A stretch of DNA of 64,000 bases from Streptococcus sp. bf_0095 (GCF_004166885.1 NZ_RCYU01000001.1:558001-622000), one strand, 5' to 3'. Shown: positions 1 to 7,159, counted from the first letter of the stretch. The notes: generated by a model not told the origin, from the sequence alone. Program-made: numbers and translations.

Positions 1-1035
1 CTCCAGCATATGATCCAAACGAGCCCCCAAACCATAATATTTATTTCCCATCATGAGGATTTTTTGACTCAGACGGCGGATACGATCATACACCTCAGAC
101 AGATCAAACACCGCAAGGAGGCTGAAACCATCGTAGAGCACCTAGGCTATCAAGACTACAGTAGCCAGAGGGAACAACAATTTAAGCAACAGTCTCAGCA
201 AGCAGCCAACGATCAACGAGCCTACCAAAAAACAATGGAGAAGCACCGTCGCGTCCGTCAGCAAGTCGAAACCTCCTTACGAAATACCAAAGATAGCACT
301 GCTGGACGTCTCCTGGCAAAGAAAATGAAGTCCCTCCTCTCACAAGAAAAGCGCTACGAGCGAGAATTCCAATCCATGACTTCCCAACCCTATGATGAGG
401 AAATCATCAATCTACATTTCCCTTCCCTCACTCCCTTGTCTCCTCAAAAACTTGTCCTTCTCTTAGATCAGGAAGAGCTCATAATTGGTGATCGTGTCCT
501 AGTCAAGAACCTCTCCCTCACACTTCAAGGGCAGGATAAGATAGGGATTATCGGTTCCAACGGTGTTGGGAAATCCACTTTCCTAAAAATGATCTGGGAG
601 ATTTTACAGAATAATGAGAGTATCCGCACTGCCTATATGCCTCAAGATTACACTGAACATCTCCCTCTGACTCAGACACCCGTTCAATTTCTACAGCATT
701 CAGGCGATCGCGAAGAAATCAACACCATTCAATTGCATTTAGCCTCCCTCAACTTTACTTATTCTGAAATGCATCATCCGATCTCTGAACTTTCTGGTGG
801 CCAGCAAGGAAAACTCTTCCTCCTTCAATTAGTACTCACAAGTCCCCAGTTTCTACTCTTGGACGAGCCTACCCGCAATTTTTCCCCCACTTCCCAACCA
901 GAAATTCGTCGCCTATTCGCAGACTACCCAGGCGGACTGGTTACAGTCTCCCACGATCGGACCTTCCTCAAAGAAGTCTGCCAAAAAATCTATCGTCTGA
1001 CTGAAAATGGTTTGGTAGAAATAGAGGCTCTCTAA
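1..1035 (+). CDS. ABC-F family ATPase, 5' end outside window
   Basis: The reading frame is open from the first base, so this is the C-terminal part of a longer protein. It begins inside the first ATPase domain, just before the H-switch (ISHHEDF, about residues 12-18 counted from the ATG at 10). A charged, Gln/Lys/Arg-rich linker of about 100 residues follows, as in ABC-F proteins. The second domain is complete, with Walker A GSNGVGKST (about 182-190), signature LSGGQQGK, Walker B FLLLDEP and a final SHDRTF switch. No membrane segments are seen, which fits ABC-F factors that act on ribosomes rather than exporters. The motif after Walker B reads TRNFSPTS instead of the commoner TNHLD, as seen in some firmicute ABC-F groups. 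Whether it protects against an antibiotic cannot be told. It is followed at once by a terminator. Confidence 0.85.
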   Translation, partial: LQHMIQTSPQTIIFISHHEDFLTQTADTIIHLRQIKHRKEAETIVEHLGYQDYSSQREQQFKQQSQQAANDQRAYQKTMEKHRRVRQQVETSLRNTKDSTAGRLLAKKMKSLLSQEKRYEREFQSMTSQPYDEEIINLHFPSLTPLSPQKLVLLLDQEELIIGDRVLVKNLSLTLQGQDKIGIIGSNGVGKSTFLKMIWEILQNNESIRTAYMPQDYTEHLPLTQTPVQFLQHSGDREEINTIQLHLASLNFTYSEMHHPISELSGGQQGKLFLLQLVLTSPQFLLLDEPTRNFSPTSQPEIRRLFADYPGGLVTVSHDRTFLKEVCQKIYRLTENGLVEIEAL

Positions 1036-1071
1036 CGTAAAAAAGATTGGCTAAAAAACCAATCTTTTACG
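1036..1071 (+). terminator. Hairpin terminator after the ABC-F gene
   Basis: A 13 to 15 bp stem (CGTAAAAAAGATTGG against CCAATCTTTTACG) starts directly after the stop codon, with T-rich DNA in its right arm. Confidence 0.7.
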
Positions 1072-1083
1072 TTGAAAATAAAG

Positions 1084-1240
1084 TCCTCTATTGAAACTTT
1101 CCTTAGGTGAGAACGGACGTCAGCGAACTTCTTCGAAGTTCCATGACTAATTATTGAGCCTAAGGTCTCAATAATTCCGAATGCCTGAAACCATTAAGTT
1201 TCAGGCACTTTTCTCACGGCGGAAAGTTTCAATAGAGGAT
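1084..1240 (+). repeat. R1 structured repeat, copy 1
   Basis: First of five R1 copies. The conserved core runs from CTTTCC (1097) to GGAAAG (1226). In this copy the outer stem is extended by flanking bases to about 19 bp (1084-1102 with 1221-1239). Inside are GTGAG/CTCAC pairing and three hairpins: GAACTTC/GAAGTTC, ATTATTGAG/CTCAATAAT and GCCTGAAAC/GTTTCAGGC. The second and third stems differ in sequence from the other copies yet stay paired. Confidence 0.85.
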
Positions 1241-1323
1241 TTGATAACTCTGAATTTGTTAGATTTGTTTAAAAGAACAGTTCGTCACTGTTCTACAAGC
1301 TTGGTTTTGACCAATTATTTTAT

Positions 1324-1589
1324 CTAATTTCGCCCTGCCTCTTGTCCCATTTCCTGGGTGCGTTTGTAGGCAGCTTCCACACCTGCAATAATGTCGCCCC
1401 GTAAACCAACTTGTTCTAAGCGGTTGACTCCTGCGATGGTAGAGCCACCTGGACTACAAACCGCATCCCTTAATCGGGCTGGGTGATGGTCTTGACCTTG
1501 CTCCAAGACAAGCTTCCATCTTGATTGGTCAGGGAAGAGGTCCCTACTTTAAACACAATTCGCTTATTCTTCATCCATTCATTCTTCAT
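1324..1589 (-). pseudogene. proB-proC deletion remnant
   Basis: Reading leftward from the ATG at 1589, the first 39 codons match the N-terminus of glutamate 5-kinase (ProB), including [14 protein letters not shown], and end in a stop near 1473. In another frame the DNA then encodes the C-terminus of pyrroline-5-carboxylate reductase (ProC), including AVCSPGGSTIAGV and GVEAAYKRTQEMG, to a stop at 1324. A ProB start thus runs almost directly into a ProC tail, as expected if one deletion removed most of proB, all of proA and most of proC. A TATAAT box remains at 1606-1611. No functional proline enzyme can be made here; the cell may need external proline unless other copies exist. Confidence 0.85.
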
Positions 1590-1663
1590 AGTATTCGATT
1601 GTAACATTATACCATGAAAGCCTTAAAAATTTCTAAGAGGGGACCAGAGAAGGCTATTGCCCA

Positions 1664-1703
1664 CAAAAAAATGAGTTTGAACCTCAAGAGTCAAACTCGT
1701 TTT
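1664..1703 (-). terminator. Terminator downstream of rluD
   Basis: An 8 bp stem (GAGTTTGA 1673-1680 with TCAAACTC 1691-1698) has a T-run on the minus strand, 14 bases past the rluD stop. Confidence 0.7.
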
Positions 1704-1716
1704 TATGATTGAATGC

Positions 1717-2607
1717 TTATCCTTGACGGAGCTGCTCCAAGGTTTTTTGGAAGATCTCCGGAACCTCCACTGAAAACTCCATGACCTCTCCCGTCCGAGG
1801 ATGGGTAAAGCCCAGTGTTTTAGCATGGAGGAATTGCCCATGGCCTTTCAAAGTCCTACGAGGTCCATAGACTTCATCACCAGCGACCGGATGGCCAATA
1901 TAGGCCATGTGAACCCGGATCTGGTGGGTCCGTCCGGTCTCCAATTGCAGCTCGACCAAGCTATAATCCCCGAAACGTTCCAAGACTTGGAAACGAGTCA
2001 GAGCTGGTTTCCCTTTGGCTGTCACAGCCTGCTTCTTGCGATCCTTGTCACTCCGTCCAATCGGTGCCTCTATGACACCTCGATCGTTAGGAAGATTTCC
2101 ATGGACAATGGCCCAATACTTACGCAGGGACTTCTTAGCCTTGAGCTCATCTGCCAAGGCTACATGGGCGGCATCGTTCTTGGCCACCATGAGGAGGCCA
2201 GAGGTGTCCTTGTCAATCCGATGGACGATCCCTGGACGAAGCTCGCCATTAATGCCTGACAAGTCTTTGATGTGATACATGAGGGCATTGACCAGAGTTC
2301 CACTGGTGTGACCAGCACTAGGATGGACCACCATGCCCTGGGGTTTATTGACCACTGCGACATCTGCATCCTGATAGACAATCTCTAAGGGGATATCTTC
2401 TGCTTCATAGGTCACTTCTTCAACTTGAGGGACTTCATAGCTTATGACATCCCCTTCTTTTACGGTATACTTGGCCTTTTTGACTTGACCGTTGACAAGG
2501 ATCTTTCCTTCCTTGATCTGTTCATTAGCCAAGCCACGTGAGAGTTCCGTCAACTCTGAGACGGCCTTATCCAGTCGCGCACCAGCGACTTCCACTCTAA
2601 CTTCCAT
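1717..2607 (-). CDS. rluD: RluA/RluD-family 23S rRNA pseudouridine synthase
   Basis: At 296 aa it has the standard family layout. An N-terminal S4-like RNA-binding region (about residues 10-70, with [18 protein letters not shown]) precedes the pseudouridine synthase domain. The catalytic motif [11 protein letters not shown] lies near residue 135, and [11 protein letters not shown] follows later. Family members convert uridine to pseudouridine in large-subunit rRNA. The start overlaps the end of lspA by 11 bp, a translationally coupled pair common in streptococci. The exact target uridines cannot be read from sequence, so RluD rather than another RluA paralog is inferred from context and length. 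Confidence 0.9.
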   Translation of the reverse strand: MEVRVEVAGARLDKAVSELTELSRGLANEQIKEGKILVNGQVKKAKYTVKEGDVISYEVPQVEEVTYEAEDIPLEIVYQDADVAVVNKPQGMVVHPSAGHTSGTLVNALMYHIKDLSGINGELRPGIVHRIDKDTSGLLMVAKNDAAHVALADELKAKKSLRKYWAIVHGNLPNDRGVIEAPIGRSDKDRKKQAVTAKGKPALTRFQVLERFGDYSLVELQLETGRTHQIRVHMAYIGHPVAGDEVYGPRRTLKGHGQFLHAKTLGFTHPRTGEVMEFSVEVPEIFQKTLEQLRQG

Positions 2608-3058
2608 GGCTCTCCTCTCTTAAAAGATAAATCAGTAACAATCCCACACCGACGGTTAAATAAATATCTGCTACATTAAAAATGGCAAAATTCATAAAAT
2701 CCAAGTGAAACATATCGACGACAAAGCCCTGACGAACCCGGTCAATAAAGTTGCCGATTCCCCCTGAGATAATCAGGGTCAACCCAACCAAGAGCCAGAG
2801 GGAACCTTTGATGTGACGATAAAGGTAGACAAAGGCGGTTCCCATGGCTAGGATCGTAATGATGGTAAAGAACCACTGTTGGTTTTCTAACATAGAAAAG
2901 GCAGCACCTGAGTTCTTTAGATAGGTAAGGCTGACCACTTTGGGAATGAAGCGACGCATACCCCCTAGCGGGATCTCCTTGACAACATACCCCTTCACCG
3001 CTTGATCTAGGATAATCAAGAGGAGGATACTAATAAAAATACTTACTTTTCTCTTCAT
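2597..3058 (-). CDS. lspA: Lipoprotein signal peptidase (signal peptidase II)
   Basis: This is a 153 aa integral membrane protein with four hydrophobic segments, the normal LspA size and topology. The aspartate motifs are visible: the first as [10 protein letters not shown] near residue 115, the second as [12 protein letters not shown] near 130-140. The enzyme cleaves signal peptides of lipidated prolipoproteins such as the lipoprotein encoded at 34549-35331. It lies 3 bp after cpsY and overlaps rluD, so the three genes probably share a transcript. Confidence 0.95.
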   Translation of the reverse strand: MKRKVSIFISILLLIILDQAVKGYVVKEIPLGGMRRFIPKVVSLTYLKNSGAAFSMLENQQWFFTIITILAMGTAFVYLYRHIKGSLWLLVGLTLIISGGIGNFIDRVRQGFVVDMFHLDFMNFAIFNVADIYLTVGVGLLLIYLLREESHGS

Positions 3059-3061
3059 TAC

Positions 3062-3964
3062 CTACCTCTTCTCATCAAAGTAGGCTTCCATAACTTGGAC
3101 AAACTTCTCAGCTACCGGTGAGAGATCTACCTCTTCCCGCTTGACATAGACCATTTTATTATTCAGATCATCGATCAAGGGGATAACGGTAATGCCATTC
3201 ACCGACTGGCTATCCAAGAAGCCAGAACCGGTCGCATAGGCATCGGTCCGCTCTAAAATCCCATTCAGGGTTGCGCGGTCCGTCACATTGAAGAGCTGGG
3301 AACTGCTACTCGTATCGACAAAGTTCTCCGAATAGTAGAGATACTCATCCTTTTCCTGGGTAAAGCGAACAGTCGGTAGGTGTGCCAAGTCCTCCATCAC
3401 TAAGGATTCTTTCTTAGCTAATGGATGACCCTTGCGCAAATAGATATGAGTCTGGAAAGGAATCAGGTCAACGACTTCCAAGCCCAGTTTATCCACCCGT
3501 TGCATGATCCCTTTTGTATTTTGCTTATTGAGGTAGATAATCCCCAGTTCACTATGACCCTGAGCCACTTCATCCAGGATTTGAACCGTTGTCGACTCAA
3601 AGATTCGGAAATCTTTGTTCTCCGGATAAAGGACTGAGAATTGGGTAATCAAAGGGGGAAGGAAATCATAGTGCTGACTCGAGATTGAGAATTCCTTCTT
3701 TTCTTCCTCAGGATTGGCATACTGGTTTTGAAAAACATCAAAGCCCTTGACCAATTCTTGGGCCTTTTCATAAAATTCCATCCCGCGGCGGGTCAAGAAA
3801 GTCCCAGAACTAGTCCGACGGAAAATTTTAAAGCCCAGTTCCTTCTCCAAGTCTCTCACAGAGATGGACAGACTCGGCTGACTGACGTACATTTTTTCAG
3901 CTGCTTCACGAAAAGTACCACTATTGGCAATCGCGACAACATAGCGTAATTGTTGAATATTCAT
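3062..3964 (-). CDS. cpsY: LysR-type regulator, CpsY/MetR-like
   Basis: This is a 300 aa LysR-family regulator. An N-terminal winged HTH (about residues 1-60, FREAAEKMYVSQPSLSISV) is followed by a periplasmic-binding-like effector domain (about 90-295). Its position before lspA and rluD matches the CpsY-type gene of other streptococci. That family has been linked to methionine supply and cell-surface traits. A promoter box (TATAAT on the minus strand) lies about 25 bp upstream. The metA gene in this window has a MET-box-like palindrome that this protein could recognise; that link is inferred. Confidence 0.85.
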   Translation of the reverse strand: MNIQQLRYVVAIANSGTFREAAEKMYVSQPSLSISVRDLEKELGFKIFRRTSSGTFLTRRGMEFYEKAQELVKGFDVFQNQYANPEEEKKEFSISSQHYDFLPPLITQFSVLYPENKDFRIFESTTVQILDEVAQGHSELGIIYLNKQNTKGIMQRVDKLGLEVVDLIPFQTHIYLRKGHPLAKKESLVMEDLAHLPTVRFTQEKDEYLYYSENFVDTSSSSQLFNVTDRATLNGILERTDAYATGSGFLDSQSVNGITVIPLIDDLNNKMVYVKREEVDLSPVAEKFVQVMEAYFDEKR

Positions 3965-4061
3965 GTCTTCTTCCTTCTAACAATATCACTCCATTATACC
4001 ATAATCTAGAGGATGAAAAAAGATGGGGGCATCAATCGAAAGAGCACAAAAAAACTCCCTG

Positions 4062-4235
4062 ATGTCAACTGCACCTCAAAAGTTAGACAGAATAATTTAA
4101 CTTTTCGGAGTGTTTTTATTGTTAAATTAACGTACAATAATAAGCTTAAAATTTATGAACTCAGAAAGAAAAGGCAAAGCTTCAACCAACTTTCAAATCG
4201 ATTTGGTGTGGATATTTCTAGACAATATTATCCCC
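4062..4235 (+). mobile_element. IS3-family remnant (orfA N-terminus)
   Basis: The left edge carries a tip-like sequence (TGTCAACTGCACCTCAAAAG) and then codes for KLTYNNKLKIYELRKK and FNQLSNRFGVDIS. This is the HTH region of an IS3/IS150-type transposase OrfA. The match stops after about 35 codons and no orfB or right end is found. The scrap marks the left side of the foreign segment next to cpsY. From here to 4437 the remaining AT-rich DNA holds nothing else I can name. Confidence 0.65.
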
Positions 4236-4437
4236 CCCTTGATCTTTTGCTACTCATTTTTGAGAAGCAAAAGATTTTGATTTTCTGAATAACTTTAGTC
4301 AATCATTTGATCGAACCAATCGGCATATTGGGTTTTCACTTCAAGCTCCTTTTCAGTTGTCTACCCGACACCGCTGACTCCTAACTATCATTCTAGGTTA
4401 CATTAATAAGTTCGTTCATAGTATTCCTTCCTAAATT

Positions 4438-4446
4438 TGGTATAAT
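4438..4446 (+). promoter_or_regulatory. Extended -10 promoter of the DUF2513 gene
   Basis: TGGTATAAT (extended -10) stands 22 bp before the ATG at 4469. The surrounding bases (ATTTGGTATAATAAAAA) recur before the gene at 6012. Confidence 0.55.
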
Positions 4447-4468
4447 AAAAAAAAACGAGGTGATAGTT

Positions 4469-4852
4469 ATGAGACTAAATCCCGATTGTATTCGAGATAT
4501 TCTTTTTGTTGTAGAAAATAATGCGACGTATTCAAATGATGTTTCTGAAGAATCGATTTTCAAAGAACTTACTCCAAAATATTCTCGAGAAGAAATCCTC
4601 TACCATGTACGACAATGCGAACACAGCGGATTATTCCTCAAAGTGGTACACTATTTTGGAGGCTTCTCCATTGAGGATCTATCACCTTATGGTCATCGTT
4701 TCATTAATGATATACGTCAAGATAATAACTGGAATAAAACAAAGGAAATTGCCAAAAGTGTCGGCTCTTTTTCATTGGATGTTCTAAAGATATTTCATCA
4801 CAAGTTATTACCAACCTCATTTCAAATCAACTTGGCAGTAAATTTTAAGTAG
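4469..4852 (+). CDS. DUF2513 family protein with shifted C-terminus
   Basis: The ATG at 4469 follows an SD-like CGAGGTGAT and gives MRLNPDCIRDILF, the usual opening of DUF2513 proteins, which are common in phages and mobile elements and have no firm function. The family pattern continues through GHRFINDIR and AKSVGSFSLDVLK. After the AAA at 4786-4788 the frame reads IFHHKLLPTSF. One extra A would restore KDISSQVITNLISNQLGSKF, ending at the TAA at 4846-4848, which looks like a normal family tail. This copy therefore probably lost one A in its last 20 codons. Whether it is still active is unknown. Confidence 0.65.
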   Translation: MRLNPDCIRDILFVVENNATYSNDVSEESIFKELTPKYSREEILYHVRQCEHSGLFLKVVHYFGGFSIEDLSPYGHRFINDIRQDNNWNKTKEIAKSVGSFSLDVLKIFHHKLLPTSFQINLAVNFK

Positions 4853-4962
4853 ACAGTAGCATGGTTGCTTTCAGCCGTGCTTTTTGATTTGATTGATTGC
4901 ACACCTTTTAATTTTTGGTTATTCAAATAAACGCCGTCTTTTCTTATTTTCAGTTCGTTCAT
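4822..4962 (-). CDS. Small phage-type protein, 46 aa
   Basis: The minus-strand frame starts MNELKIRKDGVYLNNQKLKG and runs 46 codons. The opening resembles small phage proteins with a pattern of the type 'I..DGVYL.GQKLKGVQS'. Only a weak purine-rich SD (AAGAGA) precedes it. Its end overlaps the DUF2513 gene tail-to-tail by about 27 bp. It lies 36 bp downstream of the XRE gene at 4999-5187 and may share its transcript. Function unknown. Confidence 0.5.
   Translation of the reverse strand: MNELKIRKDGVYLNNQKLKGVQSIKSKSTAESNHATVYLKFTAKLI
4858..4886 (+). terminator. Terminator after the DUF2513 gene
   Basis: Stem AGCATGG (4858-4864) with CCGTGCT (4875-4881), followed by TTTTTG on the plus strand. 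Confidence 0.6.
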
Positions 4963-4998
4963 AAATTCTCTTTTCTTGGATTTCACGTTTCGTGAAGT

Positions 4999-5187
4999 TC
5001 AGGGTGTAAATATATCGCCCAACTCTTTATTGAAATGTCGAGCGATTATAAACATCTCACTTTGAGTGAAGGCCGTCTTCCCTAATTCTTTATTTCGATA
5101 AGTAACTTCACTTTTATTTATCAATTTTGCCATTTCTCTTTGAGAAAGGCCGTGTTCTTTTCTCAACTTATATAGCAGAATCTGCAT
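4999..5187 (-). CDS. Small XRE-family HTH regulator
   Basis: This 62 aa protein is almost entirely a Cro/C1-type helix-turn-helix (LRKEHGLSQREMAKLINKSE at residues 8-27), ending in GDIFTP. A strong SD (AGGAGGTG) precedes the ATG. Such small XRE proteins regulate phage or plasmid genes. It lies 11 bp downstream of a second, broken XRE gene. A palindrome at 5395-5418 may be an operator for one or both. Confidence 0.8.
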   Translation of the reverse strand: MQILLYKLRKEHGLSQREMAKLINKSEVTYRNKELGKTAFTQSEMFIIARHFNKELGDIFTP

Positions 5188-5198
5188 TCTTTCACCTC

Positions 5199-5384
5199 CT
5201 ATCTAAATTCGTCCAAGCTGACTTCTAGTGCATCAGCTAATTTTCACATATTCGTTCAAGACATCTCTTTCAATTTTCCAGCCTTTAAGTTGGAAAAATT
5301 CGATTGAGAAATGCCTGATTTTTTAGCTAGTCGATATACTGACCAGCCTCTTGATTTTAATTGTTGTTCAATCTTTTTCTACAT
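5199..5384 (-). pseudogene. XRE-family regulator with three in-frame stops
   Basis: A single 62-codon frame reads KKIEQQLKSRGWSVYRLAKK, GISQSNFSNLKAGKLKEMS and KLADALEVSLDEF, a clear XRE helix-turn-helix. It is interrupted by TAG at codon 2 and by two TGA codons around the KEMS-TNM-KLAD segment. There is no frameshift, so decay was by point changes only. A later start cannot rescue it because the two TGA codons remain. Confidence 0.7.
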
Positions 5385-5394
5385 TTTAAACACT

Positions 5395-5418
5395 ATATGT
5401 TGTGTACGCGCAACATAT
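5395..5418. promoter_or_regulatory. Palindromic operator candidate
   Basis: Arms ATATGTTGTG (5395-5404) and CGCAACATAT (5409-5418) are separated by TACG and match at 9 of 10 positions. The site lies between the dead XRE gene (minus) and the DUF2188 promoter (plus), where a repressor of divergent genes would bind. Confidence 0.55.
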
Positions 5419-5441
5419 TCAATCCTTTATACCACTATATA

Positions 5442-5470
5442 TTGACAAATAAAAGCTTTTACATTATAAT
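5442..5470 (+). promoter_or_regulatory. Consensus sigma-70 promoter of the DUF2188 gene
   Basis: TTGACA (5442-5447) and TATAAT (5465-5470) are both perfect, with an ideal 17 bp spacer. The palindrome at 5395-5418 lies just upstream. Confidence 0.85.
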
Positions 5471-5531
5471 GTATCTTGACTGAGACCTCTCACCGTTTTA
5501 GTCAAAATTTCAACGGAAAGGAGGAAAAACT

Positions 5532-5756
5532 ATGGGCAAAAACCAACATGTCGTACCTGCCAAGAATGGCGGTTGGAACGTGAAAGGTGCTGGCAATTCT
5601 AGAGCAACAGCTCATACTACTACGAAGAGAGAAGCTACAAACATTGCTAGACAGATTTCACAAAATCAAGGTTCCGAGCTAATCATTCATGGAAAAGATG
5701 GGAAAATCCAAAGCCGAGACAGTCACGGTAAAGATCCATTCCCTCCTAAAGGCTAG
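5532..5756 (+). CDS. DUF2188 domain protein
   Basis: This 74 aa protein has the DUF2188 pattern: QHVVPAKNGGWNVKGAGNSR, a Thr/Lys-rich middle with KREA, and then ELIIHGKDGKIQSRDSHGKD ending in PFPPKG. The SD AAAGGAGG is strong and the promoter is consensus, so it is likely well expressed. DUF2188 proteins are widespread small proteins of unknown role. Its stop overlaps the stop of the opposite-strand gene (5753-5935) within one CTAG. It looks like element cargo. Confidence 0.8.
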   Translation: MGKNQHVVPAKNGGWNVKGAGNSRATAHTTTKREATNIARQISQNQGSELIIHGKDGKIQSRDSHGKDPFPPKG

Positions 5757-5935
5757 TCATATTTCGGTCTTAGCCTTATAACATATCCTGTAGCAGGAGT
5801 TACATCATCCAATGTGACTTCTGCTATTTTTTTCTTACCGTCACTAGTTTCAACAATTAGTCGTGTATAGAAACGACTATCTAAAATATTCACCCGATTT
5901 GGTTTAAATCTATACGGATATCGTTTAGGTTTCAT
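5753..5935 (-). CDS. Small hypothetical protein, 60 aa
   Basis: It is preceded by a near-perfect SD (TAAGGAGGTG) seven bases before the ATG, which is the main support for it as a gene. The product is basic at its N-terminus (MKPKRYPYRFKPNRVN) and predicted to be largely beta-strand, with no signal or membrane segment. I do not recognise the family. It converges on the DUF2188 gene and shares its stop region. Confidence 0.65.
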   Translation of the reverse strand: MKPKRYPYRFKPNRVNILDSRFYTRLIVETSDGKKKIAEVTLDDVTPATGYVIRLRPKYD

Positions 5936-5973
5936 TCTTTCACCTCCTTATTATTTAATTTCCTATCGCTATT

Positions 5974-5982
5974 TGGTATAAT
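5974..5982 (+). promoter_or_regulatory. Extended -10 promoter of the NDT/TIR-like gene
   Basis: TGGTATAAT lies in the context ATTTGGTATAATAAAAA, almost identical to the context before the DUF2513 gene. No clear -35 is seen, which fits an extended -10 promoter. Confidence 0.5.
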
Positions 5983-6011
5983 AAAAATAAAAACGATTGG
6001 GGTTAGTATTT

Positions 6012-6710
6012 ATGTCTGATAAAACTTGTTTTGTTGTTACTGCTATCGGTTCACCAGGAGATGCCACCAATAAACACGCAAACAAAGTATTGAGAAATCT
6101 AATTAAACCTGTCTGTGAAGAACTAGGTTACAATGTAGTTCGAGTCGATCAAGAAAGTTCATCTGGAAATATCAACGACAGTATTATTAGTCATCTTAAA
6201 CATGATCATCTTGTAATTGCAGATATGACTGGCCACAATCCTAATGCTTTTTATGAGCTAGGATTTAGAGAGGCTCTTAATCGGCCTATGATCCCGATTA
6301 TTCATCACGGAGAAAGTTTGCCTTTTGATGTTTCTAGCAATAGAACAATCATGTATTCCTTAGAAGTAGAGGACATTGACGTAGCCAAAAATAAACTTCA
6401 CGAGATGATTAAAAGTTTTGATGGTTTTATCATGCCTGACGAAAAAGAACAACAGCAAACAACATTAAATGACTTGAATAATAAGATCGACGATATTCTT
6501 GCAAATTCATCAAACCAAACGATTAACAATAAATTAGATAAAATACTAGAATTGTTGAAGAAAAATACTAATAAAAATTTTACAATCTCATCAGAAATTA
6601 ATGGAATTGATAGCAAAGGTATCCGAACATTTTTAGAACGTTCTCGAGAATCAACACCTTTCATTACTCCTGATCTGAAGCATCTATCACGCCCTGAAGA
6701 TAGTAAATAA
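6012..6710 (+). CDS. Nucleoside deoxyribosyltransferase/TIR-like protein
   Basis: The ATG at 6012 gives a 232 aa protein and is chosen over an upstream TTG because a GGGG SD lies 9 bases before it. Residues 1-145 form a Rossmann-like domain opening MSDKTCFVVTAIGSPGD. It contains VVRVDQESSSGNINDSII and the conserved segment VIADMTGHNPNAFYELGF, whose Glu is a plausible catalytic residue. This pattern matches proteins annotated as nucleoside 2-deoxyribosyltransferase-like or TIR-like nucleotide-binding domains. A polar helical stretch (about 150-190, NDLNNKIDDILAN and NNKLDKILELLKK) is probably a coiled coil. No signal peptide. In a phage-derived segment this could be an NAD- or nucleoside-cleaving effector, but function is inferred. 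Confidence 0.7.
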   Translation: MSDKTCFVVTAIGSPGDATNKHANKVLRNLIKPVCEELGYNVVRVDQESSSGNINDSIISHLKHDHLVIADMTGHNPNAFYELGFREALNRPMIPIIHHGESLPFDVSSNRTIMYSLEVEDIDVAKNKLHEMIKSFDGFIMPDEKEQQQTTLNDLNNKIDDILANSSNQTINNKLDKILELLKKNTNKNFTISSEINGIDSKGIRTFLERSRESTPFITPDLKHLSRPEDSK

Positions 6711-6819
6711 GCATCTTCTGTTCGGTTTGTAATTGAACCAATTCTTCTGTTTTACTACGGATAACATTGACGCTATTCAGCAGTTCACGAACTGCTGTTT
6801 TTTCTTGTTCGTTCAGCAT
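6664..6819 (-). CDS. Small hypothetical protein, 51 aa
   Basis: A good SD (AGGAGG, seven bases before the ATG) supports it. The product, MLNEQEKTAVRELLNSVNVI and onward to SDQE, is a charged, probably helical protein with no membrane segment. Its last 47 bp run antisense to the 3' end of the NDT/TIR-like gene. It is the last of three tiny minus-strand genes between 7105 and 6664. Confidence 0.6.
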   Translation of the reverse strand: MLNEQEKTAVRELLNSVNVIRSKTEELVQLQTEQKMLIYYLQGVIDASDQE

Positions 6820-6830
6820 GAAACTACCTC

Positions 6831-6914
6831 CTACTTAATTAAATTTAAAATTACAATTACAATAACCACTCCTACTGCGACCAAACCGCCGATTTCCCAT
6901 CTTTTGTCGTCCAT
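6831..6914 (-). CDS. Membrane micropeptide, 27 aa
   Basis: A short charged head (MDDKRWEIGG) leads into one hydrophobic helix (LVAVGVVIVIVILNLI) and a final Lys. GGAG lies 9 bases before the ATG. Single-span peptides of this size are often missed. It could be a toxin-like peptide, a membrane partner or a phage small protein; I cannot tell which. Confidence 0.5.
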   Translation of the reverse strand: MDDKRWEIGGLVAVGVVIVIVILNLIK

Positions 6915-6991
6915 TGCTTTTCTCCGAACAGTATGCTAAACTTAAGTCGTAGGGTTGGGGCTTGCACCCCTCCTACAACTGTGTGTAACTC

Positions 6992-7105
6992 TTATCTAAA
7001 TAAGAGTTGGAGTAACACGGCTATCAGTGCGATGATCGCCGCTATCACTGTGGCTCTTGGTTGTGTCAACCAAGGGTCTTTTTTCTTTTGCTTTCGGCTT
7101 AGCAT
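6992..7105 (-). CDS. Single-span membrane protein, 37 aa
   Basis: A basic head (MLSRKQKKKDPWLTQPR) is followed by one transmembrane helix (ATVIAAIIALIAVLLQLLF) and a stop. GGAAGGAC precedes the ATG. It is the first minus-strand gene facing the CI repressor, the position where cro normally sits. A hairpin (AACTCTTAT/ATAAGAGTT, 6987-7008) overlaps its stop and may be a terminator. Confidence 0.6.
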   Translation of the reverse strand: MLSRKQKKKDPWLTQPRATVIAAIIALIAVLLQLLFR

Positions 7106-7159
7106 ACTGTCCTTCCTTCCTTTTGTTTTTGGTTAATTCCTTAACCTTGATTATATTTT

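Noticed and set aside
1094-1229. R1 as the pneumococcal BOX element
   Set aside because: Both have a modular stem layout and share a short ACGTCAGCG stretch, but the rest of the sequence does not match the BOX modules as I know them.
4200-4437. Possible gene tail on the minus strand reading TEKELEVKTQYADWFDQM near 4290-4360
   Set aside because: Only about 20 codons, without an upstream frame or a family I can name; too little to support.
5199-5384. UGA recoding to rescue the broken XRE frame
   Set aside because: A TAG at codon 2 is also present and streptococci do not reassign UGA; decay is simpler.
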